Assembly: GCA_023055425.1 (NCBI GenBank)
Contig: JALGPY010000004.1
Span: 58,985,718 to 59,049,717 of the forward strand
Length of the DNA: 64,000 nucleotides
Origin: Linanthus parryae
Lineage: Eukaryota; Streptophyta; Magnoliopsida; Ericales; Polemoniaceae
Reading direction: 5' to 3'
Shown here: piece after piece, positions 1 to 10,953 of the stretch
Position numbering within the stretch: the first letter of the stretch is position 1
Layout of the letters: each line of letters opens with the position of its first letter
Made by a program: the position numbers and the translations under genes
The notes under the pieces: model-generated
What the model was told of the DNA's origin: nothing
The model's input: only the letters and a program-made list of their open reading frames with translations
Databases searched by the model: none

Positions 1-545
1 GGATCCACATCACCCACAGGAGACAGATCATACAACATGTGTACATCTTCAAGAGTGGGAGCAGCCTCGAACTCAGAAAAGTGAAATGTGTGAGTTGCAG
101 GCGAGTATCGCGAGAGAAGGTTTAGAAGCATGGACTGGTCCAGCTTCACAGCAGAGCCCTTCATAGCACGGACTGCGAAATATATGCCAGCATCGTTCAA
201 AGCAATGGCATGATAAGTCAGTACATGGTCAATCCACTCATCCATAAAGTCCAATTTTTGAACAAACGCTTGAGTGGAAATCATAGTATACGGGAAAAAC
301 CCATTTTCGACCCCCAATCAAACCACATCCTTCGAAGCGATCAATTCGAGCATGGCCGGAGTAACAGGAGGGGTTAGTGTTTGCAATTCTACAGCAGGAA
401 CAGGGGTTGGAAGGTTCTTCACCTTAACCCTAGCATGGTAAAAGTCTTTGCCACCCAGATAGGGGGCTTTCCGCCATAAGGTCTGGGGAAGATCAAGTAT
501 TTCTTCGACCTCTTTAACGGGCTTGGTTCCTTTTGTCTTTGCCAT
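1..545 (-). pseudogene. Plant mobile domain (PMD) protein, N-terminal fragment
   Basis: Read on the minus strand from an ATG at 543-545, the frame runs 75 codons to a TGA at 318-320. It continues in the same frame to the window edge with no further stop. The first part is basic and low in complexity. The part after the stop has the look of the plant mobile domain (PMD, PF10536): an LDFMDEWIDH helix, then VRAMKGSAVKLDQ, then the signature THTFHFSEFEAAPTLEDVHML. PMD proteins include nuclear silencing factors of the MAIN/MAIL1 type, and many copies are carried by MULE and gypsy transposons. The single stop could have been a Trp codon (TGG to TGA). The rest of the gene lies left of the window, so host gene and transposon copy cannot be told apart. 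I favour a transposon-borne or decayed copy because everything around it is transposon DNA. Confidence 0.6.
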
Positions 546-2040
546 TCCTGCGGAAAGAAAGAAAAAAGGGGGGAGAAATACACATACTTTAGTTTGAATT
601 TCAAGATTCAGTTTGAAGCAACGAGGCTTTGTCAGAAGAAAGATGAACAGTTCAATGTCAATTTTGGGTTTTGAAAGTTCAGAATCGCTTGCATTATTGG
701 GAACTTCAGAAACCCTACATTTAAAACCCTTACAATCTGGGGATTAATTCAGTTCTGAGTTTAAAGAACAAGGTCTCCTTCGTAGTCTACAACGGGGTAT
801 CATGTTTCAGACAATCATGGGTTTGCAGATCCAACACAGCATACATCGATATGTTAAATAAAATTGAACAAGGCCAACCTTGTTTTGGTAAAGCTTGCTT
901 GGATGCGGACAGTTGAAGAAGACGATTGACGAGAAAGAATTTATGATTGATTATCTGAATTTGCTCTTGAAGGCTTCCGGGTATCATTCACTTTAAGAGA
1001 AAGAAGTGATGCTTTGCAACAATGGAGAGCACATAGTATTTATCCAAAAACAATGAAGGGTTGCGTCCTTTCAGTAGTTGAATCGCAACCGTCACCGTCG
1101 AATCGCGCAATCACATGACAAGCTGACGTCACGCCTAAAACCCTAAAATACCAGAAGACACGACTCTAGGGATTTTAGGTCATAATGACACGCACGGGGG
1201 TTGAATTTGCGTGTATTTGAATTGGTGCGTGGCGGCGACGCGTACGTTGGTTCCTGCGCATGGAAGCCTATCCGGCTATGAGTCTTCACGCGCAGAAAGG
1301 GGGCTAATGTAGATAGTGCTTTCTGGACAGGCAGATCTTGGCCACGTGGCGACCATCTAGCACACCATACTGTGCTCCACACACACTGGATCACCAGCCG
1401 TGCTGATCCACGTGGGGGCTGCGAGACAGGGCCCTCGCATACCACCTCACGGGACTTGTAGGGACTTAGTGGTTTGGAGACTAGAGTAAGTCCTGTCGCG
1501 TGCGAGCCAAGCCCGCGCGCGACCCCTAGTAACTGCCTTTCATAGATTTATTGCACGAGCTCCATAAACCCTGTTAATCCGGTCAAACCCGGTCAACCCC
1601 ATAACGGTTCCGGTATACGCAGATAACGTGCTGTAACGGTCCCTATATACGCGGACGAACGTGCCGTTGTGGTTAAGCTAATTAAGCCGCCATTGATGGG
1701 CGCATTAACCACAGTGCAACGGTCACATTCTCCGTTATATATATAGGATCGTTAACCCTTCCATACAGGGGAGAACACACCTGAGATACGCGGAAGCTCT
1801 GCCAAACCCCTGTCTCTCTCTCATACAGTGCTATTGCCTTACTCTCTCCCTACACATAACCCCACACTTCCTGTGTCTTTTCTATCCCCTGCTCTTGGTG
1901 TATATTGAGTCCTCTCTACAGGATTCTCTCGTACACACGTCATTGTAAAAGCACGTCATTTTAGTACCCTTATAGAATATTGCCCATCATGCATAACCTT
2001 AGATTTGCATGTGACTATACCATAGAGTGGAGACTCATAC
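546..2040. other. Non-coding stretch with one promoter-like block
   Basis: No convincing gene. 546-1140 would be upstream DNA of the PMD fragment on the minus strand. 1500-1950 is more structured: repeated GGTCAAACC-like and CGGT-rich words, a TATATATA box at about 1733-1745, then a pyrimidine-rich tract with CTCTCTC runs. That order (TATA box, then a C/T-rich leader) suggests a plant LTR or promoter on the plus strand. No LTR ends or partner copy are visible, so I leave it unassigned. Confidence 0.3.
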
Positions 2041-2104
2041 CTTAAAGGTTGTTGAGAAGTTGGTTCAAGCTTCGAGGACGAAGCTCTCTTTAAGGGGGGA
2101 AGGA
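2041..2104 (+). other. 3' end of a gypsy polyprotein and polypurine tract
   Basis: The bases just before the LTR read SSFEDEALFKGG in one frame, like the extreme C-terminus of chromovirus gypsy polyproteins (FEDE...GG). The polypurine tract, 2092-2104, primes plus-strand DNA synthesis and sits directly against the LTR. Further upstream nothing looks like pol, so the internal region of this element has been lost or replaced. Confidence 0.55.
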
Positions 2105-3746
2105 TGAAATACCCTGTTTTGTGGATACGAGTATTTTATGATATTACTATAACTATTGGGTGTTAATATAATATTATTATAAGTGTTGGGTATTAGTTTT
2201 TATTATTTGGGAGTTAGTTTATTATTGTTAAAGGCTTGGGAGTTTTATGTCTTTTACTTAAATTATTTAGTGCATTTTAATTAAATTAGGGGGTTGTGTT
2301 TGACTTTTAACTAGAACCTTGGGGGGAAATTGTCTTTAGGCCAAAACTTTATCATCATTTCCTTGAATGGCCAAAAATCTCTCTTCCTAGTTTTTCTCTC
2401 ATGACCGATTTTTTGCCATGAATGGCCGAATCTCTCTCTTTCTCTTTCTTTGATTGTGTTTCCTTGTTTGAATCAAACTCAATCCTAATTAGGTTTAACT
2501 GGTCAAATACCTAAATTTTAGCAACAAGAAACCTAATTTGTCCCATATTAGTGTCCCAATTCAAGATCTAGGACAAATTGGAAACAATCCTAGTTTTCCT
2601 TAAACTCTTACACTCAAAGCCTATATAAACCCACCTCCATATCATAATTTTGTCCTCATCAAATCAAAGAGCTCTCAAAAACTCTCAAAGCTCTCTCTCT
2701 CTCCTACCCGTCTGCCGCCGACGTGCCCTAGCTGTCGCCGCCTTACATCGACGCCGCCACCAAAGTGCGCCGTCTCCTTTCTTTCGATTCTTTCTGGTAA
2801 CTCTTAAACCAATATTTTATTATAATCTTCTTTCTCTTTTACCGAACCCTAGATGTGTTAAGTGTTGATTATGCATGTTCATGGTTAAAGAACAAACCCT
2901 AGATGAGTTGAAGGGTAATTTGTGGGAAATTAAATGTTTCCCGTATGGGTATTATGAGTGAGATTGGAAAGTTAAAACAAGCATCTCTTTTGACTCGGAA
3001 ATCGAAATTTGGATCCGTTTGAGGCTAAACTTATTTTTCAGAATGTTTCGGATCTAATGAGACAACTTTTGAGGCATGATCTGTTTAGGAAGTTGGAGTA
3101 ATAAATTAATAGACTTATGTTAGGTTATGAGCACAATGAATTATGGTCTTGTGAGTGTGGTATTGGTTCTCACCTCGTTGTGTGACTTGGTTTCTCCCCG
3201 TGTGAACATGGTAATATATGTTTTCTGAATGATGGACCTTTATGATTGAGAATTGAAAGTATGTTTCCCCACAAGTGAAGTGACAAAAGGAAAAGATTGG
3301 TGAATTCTTATTTCATACTTATACTCTTACTCGAATTCTTTACTCTTCAAAATCATGTGTCATTTCAAACTGCTTCATAATCTGTTTACATGTATGGGTG
3401 TTGCTTACTCAGTACTTTTCGCTGACTTTGAATAATATGGTGTTTCTTTTTGTTTCTGCACCACAGGTTTAGGTCGAAGCTTGGAGTAACGGGAGCGCGA
3501 CTCGACATAAATAGGAAAAGTTTAGTAGATCACATTTATTTACCTTAGCACTTCTGTTAGACTTAGAGAATCTCTATATTGGAATAATGTCCATGTTCGT
3601 GGCGAGACAAGTTTCAAAGTTTTAATTATTTATTTTAAGGATTTGGTTTGGATTTCCTGTTATAAAATCTTCTTGTATTAGGGTTTAATCTCGGGTACGT
3701 AGTGACATGCCTGGGCTTCCGGCATGGGCCATTTGGAGGTGTTACA
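2105..3746 (+). mobile_element. 3' LTR of a chromovirus-like (Tekay/Del type) gypsy element
   Basis: The LTR starts TGAAATACCC directly after the polypurine tract and ends GGTGTTACA, close to the TGTAACACCC...GGTGTTACA pattern of Tekay/Del elements. A TATA box (TATATAA) lies at about 2623-2629, and a CTCTCTC-rich leader follows it. Length is about 1.64 kb. The next base (3747) is already inside a Sirevirus gag gene, so this element evidently inserted into Sire-B. The 5' LTR and the left flank are not in the window, so no target-site duplication can be matched. A short open frame at 2650-2868 lies in the leader and is not a gene. Confidence 0.65.
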
Positions 3747-5214
3747 CACTCTCCTCTTCTGAATTGGAACAATTTTCTAAGAATTACAAAGATTTTAACA
3801 TCTTGTATTGTGCTTTGAGTACAGATGAATTCAACAGAATTTCAGGCTGCAAAACTGCCAAGGAAATCTGGGACAAGCTTGTGGTGACATTTGAAGGAAC
3901 CAGTCAAGTTAAGCAAACCAAGATCAACATCTATCTCAGATAAAATGAGCTGTTCAAGATGAATGCAGATGAGTCAATCAAAGAGATGTTAAAATGGTTC
4001 ACAGACATTGTCAACAATCTTGATTCCTTGGGAAAACATATTTCCAATGAAGAAAAGGTGAGGAAGATACCGAGAAGTCTTCCAAAGGCCAAGTGGGAAC
4101 CAAATACAACAACCATTGAAGAAGCTCAAGATCTCTCATCACTACAACTTGATGATCTAAAAGGGAAGCTCCTGACACATGAAATATCCATGAATGAAGA
4201 TGACAGAGAGCTACCTGAAGGTGTCAAGAACTTATCACTCAAGGCCAAAGAGAATGAGAAAATTCAAATCCTTGAAACTGAAGATGATGATGATGAAGAT
4301 TCTTTTGCATTTATTTCCAAAGCCTTGACCTGAATTCTCAAGGTGAAGAAAAACTTTGGAAATGAAGACTTCAACAGAGAAAGAAACAGATGATCCAGTA
4401 GCAAGGACTACAAATATAGCTAAAGTGAATCTGAATCTGAAGAAGAACATGCCAACCTATGCTTCATGGCCAAGCATGATGAAGTTCTGAGAAGAACATT
4501 GAGGTAATGGTAAACCGTCTAATTTCAAAACCAAAAGATGCTCTTTCAGATTATCTTAGAACAATGCTTTTAAATGAAGAAGATTATCTGTTATAGATTA
4601 GACTTTTGAAGGAAAAAGTTCATGAGCAAGCAAAAGAGAACCTACAACTTGTTTGTCTAAATAAGAATCTTGGAATAGCTCAGAAGAAAACTGACAGTGA
4701 TTTCTAGGCCTTGAAAACATGTTTCAAAACCTTGAATAACAAAGTCAAGGAAGTAGTCACTGAGAACTCTTTACTGAGTAACAGTCTTGTTAATCTGAGA
4801 CATCAAGTTGATGAATTAGATAAACAAAAGAATACTCTTGCTGAGAAACTTCAAGAATCTGAATTAGTCAAAGTCAAGCTTGCAGGCTCAGAACACAAGT
4901 TAAACTTGATTCTTGGAGGAAGTTCAAAGTCTGTTAATAAAACTGGTATTGGATACAATCCAAGTTTTCCAAGAAACAACAATACTAGATTTATGAAAGC
5001 TGGAAGCAAAACTTCTCCTAAGTGTCATTTTTGCAAAGAGATTGGTCATATGAAGATGACTTGTCCTTTCAGAAGAAGAGACCCTCATATAATGAGGAAC
5101 ACATTTCCATTTCAACTTAAAGGACAAGTCAGACATATTTGGGTTCCTAAAGGGGTCAGACCACATAACATGGTTGATCCTGAGTATGAATTCCACACTT
5201 GGTCTAACAGCTAG
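3747..5214 (+). pseudogene. Sire-B gag remnant
   Basis: Gag forms the particle and binds RNA. The frame opens at SSSELEQFSKNY, which aligns with Sire-A gag at about 41003, so roughly the first 75 codons are missing. The UBN2-type core follows (DEFNRISGCKTAKEIWDKL, VKQTKINI). Stops are at 3941-3943 (TAA), 4331-4333 (TGA) and 4705-4710. The region of the first CCHC knuckle, present in Sire-A, is deleted at about 4420: the text jumps from KDYK to an acidic ESESEEE stretch, losing about 55 codons. The second knuckle is intact at 5023-5064 (CHFCKEIGHMKMTC). A coiled-coil stretch rich in Leu, Lys and Glu lies at 4711-4890. Confidence 0.85.
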
Positions 5215-5251
5215 GTAAGGTAGTGATTGGTGTTTGCAGGTTGTCACCAAC

Positions 5252-5500
5252 ATAAAATAAAAGAAATGGTTTATGGACAGTGGTTGCTCAAGACACATGA
5301 GTGGAAAGAGATCTCTATTCTTAAAATTGAAAGAGCAATCTGAAGGTTCAATTACTCTTGGTGAAAAAGGAAAATGCAACATTCTTGGTATTGGTAAAGT
5401 TGGTACAAATTCAGAAAATTCTATTTCTGATGTATATCTAGTTGATGGTCTGAAATTTAACTTTCTTAGTGTATCTCAGCTTTGTGATGCACAATGAGAA
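5252..5500 (+). pseudogene. Sire-B protease domain
   Basis: Aspartic protease of the copia polyprotein. The catalytic triad is visible as MDSGCSRHMSG at about 5273-5305. The downstream copia-type motif GLKFNFLSVSQLCD is present at about 5450-5490. A one-base slip near 5490 moves the reading frame before the integrase. Sire-A lacks the second motif through a deletion, so this older copy is the better guide to the family's protease. Confidence 0.8.
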
Positions 5501-6590
5501 ATTAGGCAATTGCATTCTCACAACCTCTAGATCAAACAATATTTATACTTTTCAGACTAACAAATTTGCAGGTAAAATCTTAAAGTGCCTCAAGGCCTTA
5601 AAAGAGGATTCAAGGGTTTGGCACAGAAAGCTTGGTCATATTAGCTTGCACACCTTAAACAAATTGATCTCCAAAGATCTGGTAAGAGGATTACCATCTA
5701 TCAAGTTCAATGAAGATGACGTATGCAAAGCTTGTGCTCAGGGTAAGCAGACCAGAAGATCATTCAAACCAAAGAAGTTTGTAAGTACTTCTAGACCTAT
5801 TGACCTGCTTCACATGGATTTGTGTGGTCCTATGAGGACACCAACTCCAAAAGGTAAGAGGTATATGCTAGTTATTGTAGATGATTATTCTAGATATAGT
5901 TGGGTTATGTTTTTGAAAGAAAAATCTGAAGCCCTCTCTGAGTTTCAAAGCTTTGCAGAGAACTTCAAAACCTGAACAAACCTACCCATTGCTTCAATTA
6001 GAAGTGATCATGGTAGAGAATTTGATCAATTATAATTTGATTTGTTTTGTGCTAAGCATGGTATCTCTAACAATTTTTCTTCTCCTAGAACTCCTCAATA
6101 GAATGGATTTGTTGAAAGAAAGAACATAACTGTTGAAGACATGTCAAGGACAATGCTGTGTATAAGCTGTGTATACAGCAAATTATATTCTGAACAGGTG
6201 CTTGATGAGACCTATCTTGAAGAAAACCCCCCATGAACTCTTCAAAGTGAGAAAGCCAAACATCTCATATTTGGTTGCACATGCTTTGTCCACAACAATG
6301 CTAAGGACAACTTGGGTAAGTTTGATGCAAGAAGTGATGAAGGTATATTTCTTAGTTATTATCTTACTATCAAAGCTTATAGAGTTTATAATAAAAGAAC
6401 CAAGCTGGTTGAAGAAAGTATTCATGTTATTTTTGATGAAAGCTATGATGGTTCTTTGAGTGAAAGTTTTGCAGACTTGAACAAGCATGAATCAGAAGAA
6501 GAAGCTGAGAACTCTCTTGGGTTCAAGAAAGGTTCAGAAGGAAGTATAAGCCATTTTAAGACCTTGAAAACAGGTTTCAAGGCCTTGTAA
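5500..6590 (+). pseudogene. Sire-B integrase
   Basis: The integrase joins cDNA to the host genome. The N-terminal zinc-binding HHCC domain reads WHRKLGHISLHTLNKL ... VCKACAQGKQ (5618-5750), all four ligands present. The core has the first Asp in LLHMDLCGP, the second in RSDHGREF and the Glu in NGFVERKN. Stops occur at about 5973, 6031 and 6100. At about 6155-6180 some 45 bases that encode the conserved FLWAEAVN region in Sire-A are replaced by a short repeat of TGTATAAGCTGTGTATAC, a typical deletion with filler. The C-terminal part runs to about 6590 in several frames. Confidence 0.8.
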
Positions 6591-6628
6591 ATAGAGATCA
6601 AAGCCTTGAAAAAGATGATCAGAAAGAG

Positions 6629-7680
6629 TTGAATGACCAGGCCACTACTTCAAGAACAGAGAAGATATATGGAGAAACTGAACCATGGTCTCCAAGAAAA
6701 AGATTCAAATATATTTCATCTCATCCAGCTAACAATATCATCTCTGACCCAACCAATGGTACACAAACAAGATCACAGTGGAAGAATCTTTGTGCTTTAA
6801 ATGCTTTCATTTCTCTTGTAGAACCCAAAACTGTGAAAGAAGCTTTACAAGAAGCATAATGGATTATAGCTATGCAAAGTGAACTCAATGAGTTTGAAAG
6901 AAACAAGGTGTGGAACCTAGTTCCTCCACCTACAAACCAGTCTGTCATTGGTACCAGATGGGTGTTCAGAAACAAATTGGATGAAAATAGCAAGGTGATC
7001 AGAACAAAGCGACGTTAGTTGCTCAAGGTTACAATCGATAAGAAGGTATTGATTATGAGGAAAATTTTTCTCCAGTTTCCAGGTTAGAAGCAATAAGAAT
7101 TCTGCTTGCACTTCCATCTTTCAAAAACATGAAACTATTTCAAATGGATGTGAAATGTGCATTTCTGAATGGATACTTACAAGAAGAAGTTTATGTTGCA
7201 TAACCTCCTGGTTTTGAAAGTGATAAGTTTCCAGATCATGTTTATAAACTTGACAAAGCTCTTTATGGCTTGAAACAATCTCCAAGAGCTTGGTATGAAA
7301 GATTGTCAAAGTTTCTACTTGAAAATGATTTCAAAAGAGGATTGGTAGACAAGACCCTTTTCATAAAGACTCCTGAGAAAGATTTGCTTATAGTTCAGAT
7401 TTATGTTGATGATATTCTATTTGGAGCTACTAATGATCTTCTATGCAAAGAATTCTCAAGTCTTATGAGCAGGGAATTTAAAATGAGTATGATTGGAGAG
7501 TTGAACTTCTTCCTTGGACTTCAAGACATCAATTGAAGAAGGGCATATTTCTCCATCAAATCAAGTATAATAGGGACTTGATATACAAGTACAACATGTC
7601 TAAATACAAAGGGATCAAGACTCCAATGAGTTCTACACCGTCTTTAGATAAAGATGAATCTGGTAAAAGTGTCAATGTAA
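6629..7680 (+). pseudogene. Sire-B reverse transcriptase
   Basis: Copia reverse transcriptase. Visible blocks: [15 protein letters not shown] at about 6940, the LYGLKQSPRAWYERLSKFL block at about 7261-7315, and the catalytic box YVDDILFG with its Asp pair at 7402-7413. A TAA stop at 6857-6859 precedes [12 protein letters not shown]; Sire-A has a TGA at the same codon. Other stops: 7015, 7039 and 7201. One-base shifts occur near 7000 and 7530. Confidence 0.85.
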
Positions 7681-8353
7681 AAGAGTATAGAGGTATGATT
7701 TGATCATTTCTATACCTTACTGCTAGTAGACCAAATATTATGTTCAGTGTATGTATGTGTGCCAGATTTCAAGCTGATCTAAAGGAATCACATTTAACTA
7801 CTGTGAAGAGAATATTCAGATATCTCAATTGTACCGAAGACTTAGGGATTTGGTATCCAAGACACTCTAACTTCTCTTTGCATGGATTTTCAGATGCTGA
7901 CTTTGCAGGTTAAAAAGTTGATAGAAAAATCACTTCTGGAACGTGCAAATTTATTGGATCATCTCTGATCAGTTGTCACTCCAAGAAACAGAACTCAGTT
8001 GCTCTATCAACAGCTGAAGCTGAATATATATCTGCTGGTGCATGTTGTTCACAAGTGTTGTGGATTGCTCAACAGTTGAGGGATCATGGATTTGATTTCA
8101 GAAGTATTCCATCAAATGTGACAGCACTAGTGCAATATCTATTACAAAGAATCCAATAAAACATTCAAGAACCAAGCATACTGATGTTAGATATCATTTC
8201 ATCAGAGATCATGCCGAGAAAGGTGATATTGTTCTTGAATTTGTTTCTACTAACATGCAACTTGCAGATATCTTCACTAAACCATTGCCGGATGAAAGAT
8301 TCTCAGCTCTAAGACTGGAATTAGGCATTCTAAATAAGGATGCATTGGTTTAG
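7681..8353 (+). pseudogene. Sire-B RNase H
   Basis: RNase H removes the RNA template during cDNA synthesis. Motifs in order: DADFAG-type first Asp at about 7890, STAEAEYISAGACCSQ at about 8010, CDSTSA near 8118 and the KHTDVRYHF block near 8175. The frame ends LNKDALV with TAG at 8351-8353, immediately before the purine tract AGGGGGAG. Stops near 7702 and 7912 and a shift near 8085 show it is dead. Confidence 0.8.
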
Positions 8354-8809
8354 GGGGAGCATCAGGTAAGGAAGGTAAGTTATTATGTGTTTCAAAGGTT
8401 TGTACTGATTTTCAAGGCCTTGAAAATCTATTCAAAGCTTTGGTCTTATGTGTTCCTGCTTAACAGCATTTCAAGACCTTGAAATATTTCGAAGCCTTGA
8501 AAATAAGTCTGATAAACTTCTTAGTGAATAAGTTTTGGATCATTCAGTATTGGGTGCTATCTTTGTCGATATTTGCTCAATATTTCCCCTACCTTTTCTG
8601 AAATTGATTTTCAGCCAAATATAGTAATAAATTATTTATTTCCAACAGCTTCAAAGAATTGAATCCTTGTTGATCATTACAGATCTTTTAAGATTAGAAA
8701 AAATATTGCAGTTTCCTTTTCAAATACAAACTCTCTGAGTATTTATCTCATTCTCATCTCCTTCACTCCGTATCAAATCCACCTCTCTCTATTATTCTCC
8801 GAAACCCTA

Positions 8810-9011
8810 ATGAGCACCGGAAGAGCCTCAGAAAGAATCAAGATGGCTGGAGGTTCAAAACAGAGTATAGAGAAGAAAAGAAAGGCATCAGTGGATGAAG
8901 TTCAAGAGATTAGTGGAGACTCTAGCTCTAGAACTCCTAGTGCAGAGGCGGTTGCAGAGCTTCCTCCACCCAAGAAGAAAGTCAAGAAGGATGCAACTCG
9001 CTCCTAAAAAA

Positions 9012-9042
<31 letters not shown>

Positions 9043-10624
9043 AAGAAGAAGAAGAAGAAGAAGAAGAAGAAGAAGAAGAAGAAGAAGAAGAAAGAGAAAT
9101 CTGCTGCAGAGAAGAAACTTGAAACAGAGATCTCTAGCACCGAAAAGTTAAAGAAAAAGAAGAAGGCAACTCAAGCTGAAAAAGGGAAAGGAAAGGTAAC
9201 AAAAGAACAACCATATGACAATGTGGAGAAAGCATTGCAGATCTACTCAAAGAACACTGATCCTGATGAATTTTGGTTCATCTCAAACACTTCAAAAGGT
9301 CAGTGGTTGGATGGTTTTGCTTCTAGGAAGATTTCTTTATGCTGTTTGATCAGTATGCATATGTTGCTTTGAATGAATCGAAATTGTATCACTATGTTAA
9401 AGAAAAGCTCTCTGTGGTTCATGCTTAACCCCCCTGAGCTAGCCTAACCTAGAATAACCAAATTCTTCTATCTCAACATGAACCAACTTAAGAATTCTCC
9501 ACACTTAGTCATCAAAAGTATTTTGTGGCTGGAGTTACAATGGAACTAGACCATGCTGAGTTTGCATCTGTCTTAGGGTGTCCTAAGATGTATGACAAAC
9601 AGAAATACCCTCCCAAGAATGAAGCTTTGGAATTGGCCAGAGAAGAATTCTTTCTACCCAATGTCCCTGCATCATCAGAATAGTTAACACACTCTGTGTT
9701 AAATGTTGAGGCTAAAGTGTTGTTATCATCTTGATGAGATGCATCTTTCCAAGGGAACATTCTAAGGAGTTAGTTACTGAGAGGGTGCTGTACATAATGT
9801 ATTTGATCATGCATGGATATGATATTGATCTACATAAACATGTAATGGAATATATGTTGTTCAGCCAAACAGATTAGAGAAAGCATCCTTTGCCTTGTGC
9901 AAATCTGCTCACTCAATTCTTCCAACACCTTGAAATTCCTATTGCTGGTGAAGAGTCTATCACTTATGGGATTGGTTTGATAAATTAGAAGGATTTTGAG
10001 AAGATTGGGGTAGTTAAGACCAAAGAGAAGATTTGGAATTTGTATTCAGATTTGACTGAGGAAGAACTGAATGCAAAGAAATTTGTTAGGCCCAAGGCCT
10101 TGACTCCTACTTCAAGCTAGACTTTTCAGCCTCCTGATCTGTCTTCCATCCTTCAGATACCTGATGTTCTAGAGATTGATAACAGTGAGATCAAAGAGAA
10201 TCAGCATGAGTTTGAGACTGATCTCTCACAAGTCAAATACATGGTGGAAACCATTTTTAGAAGCATGACTGTGTTTGACGTTCCTGAGGATGAAGAAGGT
10301 GCCAAGAAAGGTGACTCTGACAAAAACTTGCCAAGTGAACATTCCAACAAGGAAGAGGCTGCTCAAGTCAAAGATAAGGTAAAGCAGGTGGTAGAACAAG
10401 CTGCTCAAGAAGGAGATGAAGTAAACAGTCTTGACTCAGATGATCTGCTGATTACTCTGAAGAAGAAGAAGAAGAAATCTCCAAAGACTGCCACTAAGGA
10501 CAAGACTGAAGAAGTGACTGCTGCTGGTGACAATGAAGAGGAACAAGAAGAACATGATAAGAGTGATGCAGATAGTGAGGAAGTAGAGGGAGATAAGGAT
10601 GGAGATGAAGACCCAACCCCTTAA
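8810..10624 (+). pseudogene. Sire-B extra ('env-like') ORF after pol
   Basis: Starts MSTGRASERIKMAGG, continues lysine-rich to a TAA at 9005-9007, then runs into a GAA/AAG microsatellite. Homology to the Sire-A ORF resumes at about 9215. The central domain (LDHAEFASVLGCPKMY at about 9545; LTHSVLNVEAKVLL at about 9690) matches LDHRTFAKFLGIPRKY and LTHYVLNYEAKILF of Sire-A. The last part, 10241-10624, is a clean acidic 127-codon tail rich in Glu, Asp and Lys, ending at TAA. Stops near 9680, 9735, 9880 and 9990. There is no visible signal peptide or membrane segment, so 'envelope-like' is only the traditional label. The central domain resembles the 'putative plant transposon protein' family (PF20167). 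Confidence 0.65.
9012..9092 (+). repeat. (GAA)n microsatellite, about 27 units
   Basis: An almost pure GAA/AAG run inside the lysine-coding start of the Sire-B extra ORF. In the coding frame it would be poly-lysine. It probably expanded from the KKKVKK-type codons that precede it, and Sire-A has no such expansion. Confidence 0.95.
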
Positions 10625-10717
10625 TCCTGCCTACTCTTTCTTCCCCATTCTTTCTTTTAACTTTTTATTTTCAAAATTTTCTGATCCAACATCTTCTCAT
10701 TCTTTTTGATGAAAGTC

Positions 10718-10953
10718 AAAAAGGGGGAGAAAAATCTTAGGTTGTTTGTTTTTATTTCTGTTTAGGTGACCTATCTTTTGTTCAGTAGGATCTTCTGCAA
10801 CTTACTTGCAGTTGTTGCTTTTGTTCATTAATAAGTTGGATCTTTTGGAATTATAATGTTATTATCATTTGTGTGAATTGTGTATTAATCAGTATTTTTT
10901 GCAGAAAGTATGAATAAAACAGCTGAGGTTTCGTCTTTCATCAAGGGGGAGAT
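10718..10953 (+). promoter_or_regulatory. Sire-B double polypurine tract
   Basis: Two purine tracts: AAAAAGGGGGAGAAAAA at 10718-10734 and TCAAGGGGGAGATT ending at 10954. The second abuts the LTR start TGTAAGG and is the functional plus-strand primer site. A third AGGGGGAG follows the pol stop at 8353. Several tracts per element are a known Sirevirus trait. The 10931-10943 word pairs with one inside the LTR (see findings). Confidence 0.8.

Noticed and set aside
2650..2868. 72-codon basic frame with Arg-rich start
   Set aside because: It lies in the C/T-rich leader of the gypsy LTR just after the TATA box and has no family resemblance.
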